Shown: positions 29,914-35,618 of the stretch, one piece after another | Layout of the letters: each line of letters starts with the position of its first letter | Numbering within the stretch: position 1 is the first letter of the stretch | Source: UBA10003 sp964365025 | Lineage (GTDB): Bacteria > Patescibacteriota > Patescibacteriia > Magasanikbacterales > UBA10003 | Assembly (NCBI GenBank): GCA_964365025.1 | Contig: CAYIOJ010000006.1 | Coordinates: 1 to 35,618 of the forward strand | Length of the DNA stretch: 35,618 bases | Direction: 5' to 3' | Program-made: the position numbers and the translations under genes | The notes under the pieces: generated by a model | What the model saw: the letters and a program-made list of their open reading frames with translations, nothing else | The model's database searches: none | Told to the model about the DNA's origin: nothing

Positions 29914-30013
29914 NNNNNNNNNNNNNNNNNNNNNNNNNNNNNNNNNNNNNNNNNNNNNNNNNNNNNNNNNNNNNNNNNNNNNNNNNNNNNNNNNNNNNNN
30001 NNNNNNNNNNNNN
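29914..30013. other. Assembly gap of 100 N
   Basis: One hundred N in a row, the default gap length in many assemblies, so the true distance is unknown. The gap takes the C-terminal ends of era and of mtnP. Confidence 0.99.
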
Positions 30014-30793
30014 GCAATTTTTTGTTTCCGGCAATTTGGCAATGATTTCAAAAAGCAATTTTCCCAATTTTTCATTATTTTGTTTAAACACTTCCAACAC
30101 CGAGCCGGCATCCACTGCCCACACTTCCGGATGACCTTCCAACCCGGCGTCATAATCAGTTACCAAAGCAATACCGCAAAAACACATTTCCAATTCGCGC
30201 GCTAGCATGGCCTCCGGATACTGCGTCATATTGATGATTTCCCAGCCATGCGAAGAAAACCAGCGCGATTCCGCTTTCGTGGAAAAACGCGGTCCGTTGA
30301 TTACCACCACCGTGCCTTTGTCGTGCGCGGTAATGCCGAGCGCGCGGCAAGATTCAGCCGCGAATTTTGATAAATCAGAACAATACGGATGCGCAGGCGA
30401 TGGATGCGCCACGCGGCCGAAATTTCCACCCAAGCCGGCCGACGCCGCGCCTTCGCAAAATGTATCCGCCCTACCGCAAGTTCTGTCAATAAATTGGTCA
30501 ATAATCACAAACTCGCCCGGCTTGACATGCGGCTGAAGCGACCCGACCGCGCATGGAGCCAAAACCCTGTCCACGCCCAACTGTTTCAACGCCCACAAAT
30601 TGGCACGATAATTTATTTTATGCGGCGGAAGTCCGTGAGCAAGTCCGTGCCGCGGCAAAAATGCCACTTTTTTACCCTGATACTCCCCTATTGCGATGGG
30701 CGCTGATGGAGCGCCAAAAGGCGTCTCTACATTTTTTTCTTCTACTTGGTCAAGTAGTTTATAAAACCCCGACCCGCCGATGATTCCGAGCAT
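30014..30793 (-). CDS. mtnP: 5'-Methylthioadenosine phosphorylase (3' end lost in the gap)
   Basis: 260 residues are visible, nearly complete. The start MLGIIGGSGFYKLLDQ, FLPRHGLAHGLPPHKINYRAN and VLAPCAVGSLQPHVKPGEFV are from the phosphorylase fold, and NMTQYPEAMLARELEMCF and ALVTDYDAGLEGH carry the two Asp (DYD) that prefer a 6-amino purine. It splits methylthioadenosine into adenine and methylthioribose-1-phosphate. The gene lies 110 bases after apt in the same direction, with a repeat between them. The two enzymes act in sequence. Confidence 0.93.
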
Positions 30794-30805
30794 AGATTTT
30801 GGAAT

Positions 30806-30894
30806 GCGCGTGCCATATTCTTTTTTTTGCTGCGGCCTAGTTGCCGCGACCCTGCCTGCCGGCAGGCAGGTGCAAAAAAGAATATGACACGCGC
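30806..30894. repeat. Three-way-junction repeat, copy B (between apt and mtnP)
   Basis: Outer arms of 21 bp (30806-30826 and 30874-30894) match except at one place, which is C-A on the plus strand but G-U in minus-strand RNA. Inside are GCGGC/GCCGC and a 20-bp palindrome with half CCTGCCTGCC at 30851-30870. The core is nearly the same as that at 17661-17725. The outer arms also resemble terminal inverted repeats of a small non-autonomous element. Confidence 0.9.
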
Positions 30895-30903
30895 TATTTA
30901 ATT

Positions 30904-31416
30904 TTAATATACCACCAACTCTTTAATTTCCAATCCTTTTAATTTTTCTTTTCCATTTAAAAACGATAGCCCAATCAAGAAACTCACGCCAATGATTTCT
31001 CCGCCAAGTTGCCGCACCATATCAACCGCCGCCTCCATTGTGCCGCCGGTGGCCAACACATCATCCACCATTAAAACCTTTTGCCCGGGCCGAATGGCGT
31101 CCTCGTGCATTTCAATAATATTACTCCCATATTCCAGCGCGTATTCGCGGCTCACTGTTTTCCACGGCAGTTTGCCCTTTTTGCGCACCAACGCTACGCC
31201 AGCTCCCAATTTATACGCCACAGCCGTGGCTAACAAAAATCCGCGCGCATCAATCGCCACCACTACCTCCACTGGTTTTCCAACATACGGCGCGGCCAAC
31301 TGGTCAATGCACTCTTTAAAAGCCGCGGCGTCTTGCAGTAAGGGCGCGATGTCTTTGAAATTCACGCCCTTTTTCGGCCAATCGGGAATTTCGCGGATGA
31401 AAGATTTTAGATTCAT
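30904..31416 (-). CDS. apt: Adenine phosphoribosyltransferase
   Basis: The product is 170 residues. It has IPDWPKKGVNFKDIAPLLQD, AIDARGFLLATAVAYKLGAG, VALVRKKGKLPW (the Apt-specific loop) and VLMVDDVLATGGTMEAA, the PRPP-binding motif. It turns adenine and PRPP into AMP. mtnP is downstream, and the two form a route from methylthioadenosine to AMP. The upstream PH-like gene ends 2 bases before it. Confidence 0.96.
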   Translation of the reverse strand: MNLKSFIREIPDWPKKGVNFKDIAPLLQDAAAFKECIDQLAAPYVGKPVEVVVAIDARGFLLATAVAYKLGAGVALVRKKGKLPWKTVSREYALEYGSNIIEMHEDAIRPGQKVLMVDDVLATGGTMEAAVDMVRQLGGEIIGVSFLIGLSFLNGKEKLKGLEIKELVVY

Positions 31417-31418
31417 AT

Positions 31419-31808
31419 TTATGACGACACGACCTGTTTTCCTGTTTTTTGTATCAGGAACTCCAAAATCTTGTCGCTGTTTTCAAAAAAATTAAAAGAA
31501 AACTTTGTCTTTTTGCCCTTGCCCCAAGTAAGCTGAATTGGTACGACATGGGCGAGCTCTCCAACATTCTCGTGTCCGATGCTAATATGGCGTAAAAAAC
31601 GCATTTCCTCTATTTCACTGTATGGAATCACTTTGCGCGTAAGCATCTGATATACCAAAGAATCATCGGTCAGTTCAATTTTGGCTTTTGCCGCCATGTA
31701 GAAAAAAATGATGGCAAAAGGAATGCCAAAAAGCGTAAAAACGCAAATTATACCGGCTAAATAGAAAAGCATTTTTCCTTTGGCAGAAATGAGATATGTT
31801 TGAGACAT
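31419..31808 (-). CDS. PH-like small membrane protein
   Basis: The product is 129 residues. Two hydrophobic segments lie in residues ~12-42. A small beta domain follows with IELTDDSLVYQMLTRKVIPYSEIEEMRFLRH and KTKFSFNFFENSDKILEFL, the pattern of bacterial PH-like proteins. Ligand unknown. The gene starts 23 bases from a large palindrome and ends 2 bases before apt. It does not match the PH-domain gene at 13829 in sequence. Confidence 0.65.
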   Translation of the reverse strand: MSQTYLISAKGKMLFYLAGIICVFTLFGIPFAIIFFYMAAKAKIELTDDSLVYQMLTRKVIPYSEIEEMRFLRHISIGHENVGELAHVVPIQLTWGKGKKTKFSFNFFENSDKILEFLIQKTGKQVVSS

Positions 31809-31830
31809 ATTATAATTTTATTCACTAGAT

Positions 31831-31967
31831 CCCCGCTTTCCAGACTGTCCAACAACTCTTTTTTTATGTCATTGCGAGCGAAGCGAAGCAATCTCACAGC
31901 TTAAATATGAGATTGCTTCGTCGCTTCGCTCCTCGCAATGACAGTTCTTGGACAGTCTGAGGCGGGG
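31831..31967. repeat. Nested palindrome around a REP-like repeat
   Basis: Outer arms CCCCGC/GCGGGG (31831-31836 and 31962-31967) and CAGACTGTCCAA/TTGGACAGTCTG (31841-31852 and 31948-31959) enclose a 75-bp REP-like unit (31868-31942) that is itself a palindrome. The whole 137 bases could fold into one long cruciform or hairpin. It lies between the protease stop and the PH-like start. Confidence 0.85.
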
Positions 31968-31985
31968 ATGACAAAGCAGGCGCGC

Positions 31986-33287
31986 CTACTTTGTCAATTT
32001 TAACGCTTCTTCCATCACCACATCTTTCGTGGCGTCTTTAGCCGCTTCTTCGGAAATTTTCACCACTTTATCAGGCATTACTCCATTTTTATTAATGTGG
32101 CGGCCATTGGGCGTGAGCCACTCGGCCACGGTAATTTTTAATCCTGAACCGTCCGGCAACTGTTCATAATCCTGCACACTGCCCTTGCCAAAGGTCTTTT
32201 GACCCACGAGCGTCGCTTTGCCGTAATCCTGCAAGGCGCCGGCCATAATTTCCGAAGCGCTGGCAGAACCTTCGTTCACCAAAATAATTGTTTTCATTTG
32301 CGTCAAACGATGTTTACCGTTGCTGGCGTAAACCTCTTCGCGGCCGTTGCTAAAAACCTCGCGCACAATCGAACCCTTGGCCACCCATTCGCTCGTCAAA
32401 CGCACGGCCGTGTCCAAAAATCCGCCCGGATTATTGCGCAAATCCACGACCAAAGCCGTAGGAGCCTTGATTACAATATCAGCCACTGCTTTTTCAAATA
32501 AATCCGAAGTGTCTTCATTAAAATGCGAAATTTTCATGTAGGCGATTTGGCCGTTCGTGTCATCTTTCCCCTCTCCGTTGATCATTTTCCAAGTCAAACT
32601 TTTGATGACGATGGTGTCGCGCACGATGGTGATTTCCTGCGGCTTGTCCGACCCATCGCGCCAAATTTTTAATTTTACGGCCGTGCCTTTTACGCCGCGA
32701 ATTTTACTCACCGCTTCATCCAATGTCCAGCCCGCGGTATCTGCGCCATCAACGGATAAAATTTTATCCCCGGCCTTGATGCCGGCCTTTTCCGCCGGCG
32801 AATCGGGCAAGGGCGCAATAATAACGATAAGTTCTTTTTTCATGCCCAGCTCCGCGCCAATGCCGGAAAATGAACCGGCCAAATCTTGACTGAACCGCTT
32901 GGCATTTTCCGGCTTTAAAAACACGGAATATGGATCGTCCAAAGACGCTAGCAAACCTTCAATTGAGCCGTAAAAAAGCTTCTCGTCGCCGACCGGTTTA
33001 CCGATATATTTTTCCTGCACTCTCTTCCAAACATCCCAGTAAAGATTAAAATCAAGAGATTGGACCGGCGCGTCGGCATTTTTATTGGACAAGCGGAAAA
33101 TTGTCACCCGCTTGCCTTTGGGATTTTTCGCGGCATCGCTGTACAGCAGATTTTGTCCAAAAAGCAAACCGACGGCAAAGGCCGTGACAACTAAAACCAA
33201 AAGCACGCCCGGTAAAACCAGCTTGCGGTGCCCTTTGGAGCAAGCGCACTCTTTTTCGCCCGACTCAACGAGTTTGTATTGAGACAT
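31986..33287 (-). CDS. C-terminal processing peptidase (S41)
   Basis: The product is 433 residues. One N-terminal helix (residues 23-45) anchors it outside the membrane. Then come the helical domain (about 80-135), a PDZ domain (about 140-225, with GIGAELGMKKELIVI and AGIKAGDKILSVDG) and the S41 protease with VVDLRNNPGGFLDTAV, GSASASEIMAGALQDYG and VGQKTFGKGSVQ. By spacing to the Prc enzyme the Ser-Lys pair is Ser343 and Lys368. It cuts proteins from the C-terminus outside the cell. It starts 34 bases after murA. Confidence 0.93.
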   Translation of the reverse strand: MSQYKLVESGEKECACSKGHRKLVLPGVLLVLVVTAFAVGLLFGQNLLYSDAAKNPKGKRVTIFRLSNKNADAPVQSLDFNLYWDVWKRVQEKYIGKPVGDEKLFYGSIEGLLASLDDPYSVFLKPENAKRFSQDLAGSFSGIGAELGMKKELIVIIAPLPDSPAEKAGIKAGDKILSVDGADTAGWTLDEAVSKIRGVKGTAVKLKIWRDGSDKPQEITIVRDTIVIKSLTWKMINGEGKDDTNGQIAYMKISHFNEDTSDLFEKAVADIVIKAPTALVVDLRNNPGGFLDTAVRLTSEWVAKGSIVREVFSNGREEVYASNGKHRLTQMKTIILVNEGSASASEIMAGALQDYGKATLVGQKTFGKGSVQDYEQLPDGSGLKITVAEWLTPNGRHINKNGVMPDKVVKISEEAAKDATKDVVMEEALKLTK

Positions 33288-33321
33288 ATTTTTATAAAAA
33301 AATTATAATTTCAAACTTCGC

Positions 33322-34578
33322 TTATTTTATAAATTCAATATCCGCGCCGAGTAGCCGCAACTTTTCGTCAATTCGTTCGTAGCCGCGATAAACGATTTCC
33401 GCTTCGTTCAAAATCGTTTCGCCTTCGGCAACAAGTCCGGCAATAATCATAGTGGCGCCGGCGCGCAAATCAAAACTCTTGATTTCCCGCGCGTAAAGCG
33501 GGGTCGGGCCGGTTACGAGCACGCGATGCGGGTCGCAAATCACGGCGTTCGCCCCCATTTTTATCAATTCATTAATGTATCCCAGCCGTCCTTCAAAAAG
33601 CGGGTCGTGAATCAAAGATGTTCCTTGGCATTGAGTGGCCAGCACTCCAAATGGCGCCTGCAAATCAGTTGGAAATCCCGGATACGGCATGGTCTGCAAT
33701 TTAAACGCTTTCAATGGGTGGCTATGATGAATCAACAAAGTATCGTCTTTGATTTCCCAATTCACGCCTATAGAACTTAAAACGGATAAAATTTTATCCA
33801 AATGCTCGAGCGCAATCGGATGAATGAAAATTTCTCCATGAGTGGCCGCGGCCACCACCGCAAAAGTGCCGATTTCAATTTGGTCCGGAATTAATTCGTG
33901 TTTGGCTCCGTTCAATTTTTTAACGCCTTCAATTTTTAATGTATGCGTGCCGGCGCCGCTGATTTTCGCCCCCATTTTATTCAAAAAACTAATTAAATCC
34001 TGAACATGCGGCTCGGCGGCGGCTAATTTGATTGTGGAGACACCGTCGGCCAATACCGCGGCCATTATAGCATTTTCCGTGGCGGTGACGGAAAATTCCG
34101 GCAAAATAATTTCCGCGCCTTTGAGCCCGGTGGTTTTCAAATGAAAAAATTCTTTTTCTTTGCTGATTTCCGCTCCGAGCTTTTGCAAAGCGAAAAGATG
34201 CGAGTCAATCGGCCGATTGCCGATAATACAACCACCCGGTTCGGGCAAAGTCACTTCTTTAAAACGCGCGAGCAGGGGGCCTAAAAAAAGAATGGAAGCG
34301 CGTATGCTTTTAACCATCTTTTTATCAACATTTTGCAAATTAACATTGGCGCAATTAACAGTCAACTGATGCCCGCCGGACCACTTAATTTTCGCGCCTA
34401 AACTTTTCATTATTTCCATGATTTTTTCCACATCGGTAATTCGCGGCACGCGGTCAATCACGCAATCTTCGCCAGTCAAAAGAGTAGAGGCCAAAATCGG
34501 CGCCGTGGCATTTTTCATGCCGCCAACTTCCACCTCGCCATTTAATTTTTTACCGCCTTTGATTATAAATTGGGACAT
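33322..34578 (-). CDS. murA: UDP-GlcNAc 1-carboxyvinyltransferase MurA
   Basis: The product is 418 residues from the ATG of MSQFIIKGGKKLNGEV (34578); a Met five codons upstream is in frame. The two-lobed fold has GGMKNATAPILA (Lys22-Asn23), LPEPGGCIIGNRPIDSHLFAL with active-site Cys117, and AGATMIIAGLVAEG. The Cys form implies it would be fosfomycin-sensitive. It adds enolpyruvate to UDP-GlcNAc, the first committed step of peptidoglycan synthesis. It is between the recombinase and the protease on the minus strand. Confidence 0.95.
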   Translation of the reverse strand: MSQFIIKGGKKLNGEVEVGGMKNATAPILASTLLTGEDCVIDRVPRITDVEKIMEIMKSLGAKIKWSGGHQLTVNCANVNLQNVDKKMVKSIRASILFLGPLLARFKEVTLPEPGGCIIGNRPIDSHLFALQKLGAEISKEKEFFHLKTTGLKGAEIILPEFSVTATENAIMAAVLADGVSTIKLAAAEPHVQDLISFLNKMGAKISGAGTHTLKIEGVKKLNGAKHELIPDQIEIGTFAVVAAATHGEIFIHPIALEHLDKILSVLSSIGVNWEIKDDTLLIHHSHPLKAFKLQTMPYPGFPTDLQAPFGVLATQCQGTSLIHDPLFEGRLGYINELIKMGANAVICDPHRVLVTGPTPLYAREIKSFDLRAGATMIIAGLVAEGETILNEAEIVYRGYERIDEKLRLLGADIEFIK

Positions 34579-34639
34579 AATTTTGCCTATCAATCAGTTG
34601 AACCATCTTAACACAATTTTCACGCAAAGGCAAATTTTT

Positions 34640-35485
34640 TTACACAGCATCAAGCGGACTTTTAATCGCGCCCAAACTCTGCGTGCTGACTTTTGTGTAA
34701 ATCTGCGTGGTCGCTAATTTGGCATGACCCAATAATTCCTGAATGTAACGAATGTCCGTGCCGGCTTCAAGCAAATGAGTCGCAAAACTATGGCGCAAGG
34801 TATGAGGTGAAACGGTTTTATTCACGCCTGCTTTTTGAGCCGCGTTGGCCACGATTTTTTGTATTGTTGCTTCGGTCAAGCGCCCACCGTCCCTGCTGGT
34901 GAAAATAAAATCATCAGGAATTTTTACCCTGCACTGTCTTGTCAAAATTTCTTTTAACGACTTTGGCAAAATTGTTAGACGATCTTTTTTGCCTTTTCCT
35001 TGATACACCCGCAACATCATCCTGTCCAAATCAATATCCCGCATTTTGATGTGTGTCAGCTCGCTCACCCGCACTCCGGCGCCGTAAAGCAAACTGATTA
35101 TGCAATTATGTTTTGGATTGACCATTACTTTTATCATCCGACTGATTTCTTCTTTTGATAAAACAACGGGCAAGTGTTTTTCTTTTTTGGCGCGCGGGAT
35201 GCTAAAAAAGAATTTGCGGCATAGAATCTTCTCAAAATATAGTTGTAAAGCACTATACGCGCAATTTAATGTTGAGGCCGACATACCCAAATTAGATAAT
35301 CCTTCCAAATATCCGCGGACATCTTGTCCATTTATTTCCCTAATCGGCTTGTTTGACTTTTTCAAACAATCGTTGGTATAATACAGATAACTTTTGATTG
35401 TTTTTTGGCTAAAATTGCGCAATATCATTTCTTGGTGAAACTTTATCATCGGATCTTGACTTGGAAAATACGAATTATTGTCCAT
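34640..35485 (-). CDS. Tyrosine recombinase (XerC/D-like)
   Basis: The product is 281 residues. The N-terminal SAM-like domain is residues 12-95, and the catalytic domain has Arg139 (GAGVRVSEL), Lys164 (QGKGKKDR), His228 and Arg231 (HTLRHSFATHL), His254 (ELLGHAKL) and Tyr263 (TQIYTKV). All are in place, so it should be active. Size and context without phage or transposon genes suggest a chromosome-dimer resolvase of the Xer type. No dif-like site is visible nearby. The end SPLDAV resembles integron-type relatives, so an accessory integrase is possible. Confidence 0.9.
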   Translation of the reverse strand: MDNNSYFPSQDPMIKFHQEMILRNFSQKTIKSYLYYTNDCLKKSNKPIREINGQDVRGYLEGLSNLGMSASTLNCAYSALQLYFEKILCRKFFFSIPRAKKEKHLPVVLSKEEISRMIKVMVNPKHNCIISLLYGAGVRVSELTHIKMRDIDLDRMMLRVYQGKGKKDRLTILPKSLKEILTRQCRVKIPDDFIFTSRDGGRLTEATIQKIVANAAQKAGVNKTVSPHTLRHSFATHLLEAGTDIRYIQELLGHAKLATTQIYTKVSTQSLGAIKSPLDAV

Positions 35486-35516
35486 ACCCCACTTATGGAT
35501 TAAAATTTATACAACA

Positions 35517-35545
35517 ATTTTAGCAGTTTTTAGACAAAAAAACAA
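35517..35545 (-). promoter_or_regulatory. Possible promoter of the recombinase gene
   Basis: On the minus strand TTGTTT (35545-35540) and TAAAAT (35522-35517) are separated by 17 bases, giving a leader of about 25 bases before ATG 35485. The -35 is weak and other AT-rich choices exist. The rest of 35486-35618 shows nothing else. Confidence 0.3.
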
Positions 35546-35618
35546 CAAGTTGGTTTATCAGTAGTTATACGCAATTTTGCCAAACAAATAATTGAAATAT
35601 TTTAATTGAGCCCTTGTG

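Noticed and set aside
34640..35485. Integrase as the mark of a prophage or transposon
   Set aside because: No phage or transposition genes are near. The neighbours are murA and a protease, which fits a Xer-type role.
1..35618. Use of UGA as a sense codon (code 25)
   Set aside because: UGA ends ftsE, the Gmad2 gene and others, and no conserved domain requires read-through of it.

Overview
The window reads as a fragment of a Candidate Phyla Radiation (Patescibacteria, probably Parcubacteria-like) genome recovered from a metagenome. The signs are very tight gene packing, many 1-30 base gene overlaps, few Shine-Dalgarno sequences, divergent versions of core enzymes (MurG, MraY, CTP synthase), tRNAs wedged between protein genes, and spacer palindromes whose translation gives LPAGRQG-like peptides. 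UGA is used as a stop (ftsE, the Gmad2 gene), so this is not the code-25 branch. A run of exactly 100 N (29914-30013) marks a scaffold gap. The lineage is an inference; no rRNA is present.

Layout. 1-2663: 3' end of dnaX, tRNA-Gln(CUG), then an AT-rich pair: an RBBP9-like hydrolase fused to an internally deleted Nudix domain, and a frameshifted peptidase E. 2644-7023: a membrane/beta-propeller protein, a coiled-coil lytic transglycosylase and a Dus enzyme. 7023-18321, nearly all minus strand: murE, a 93-aa protein, a PI3/4-kinase-like protein, a PH-domain protein, an FtsB-like protein and a SurA-like protein, then tRNA-Gly, tRNA-Thr, ftsE, ftsX, tRNA-Gln(UUG) and pterin dehydratase, then a Gmad2 protein, a cupin, an O-antigen-ligase-like protein and glycerate 2-kinase. 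A translin-family gene and a family-2 glycosyltransferase lie upstream of murE. 18473-20467: a GC-rich gene with its own promoter, structured leader and terminator, divergent from tRNA-Lys and a 22-residue Cys-rich peptide. 20548-24774: murG, and the operon 117-aa membrane protein, mraY, ftsW, 142-aa protein, with a possible small RNA between them. 24781-28137: rpmA, then on the minus strand a nucleotidyltransferase toxin-like pair, rplI and pyrG. 28144-29051: a second GC-rich gene (lipoprotein) with the same promoter-leader-terminator plan, divergent from era. 30014-35485: mtnP and apt (methylthioadenosine salvage), a PH-like protein, a C-terminal processing protease, murA and a tyrosine recombinase.

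How the genes work together. Much of peptidoglycan precursor synthesis is here (MurA, MurE, MraY, MurG), with the SEDS protein FtsW, FtsEX, an FtsB-like protein and a transglycosylase: the cell-wall and division machinery, split into several small operons. MtnP releases adenine that Apt turns into AMP.

Most unusual: the two GC-rich genes. Each has a near-consensus TTGACA-N17-TATA(A/C)T promoter with TGTGC before the -10, a leader of over 100 bases with a 16-17 bp hairpin, a strong Shine-Dalgarno and a strong intrinsic terminator. Each promoter interleaves with an oppositely directed promoter of a housekeeping gene (tRNA-Lys, era). Also notable are a 70-90 bp repeat that folds as a three-way junction between operon genes (two copies) and the Cys-rich micropeptide after tRNA-Lys.
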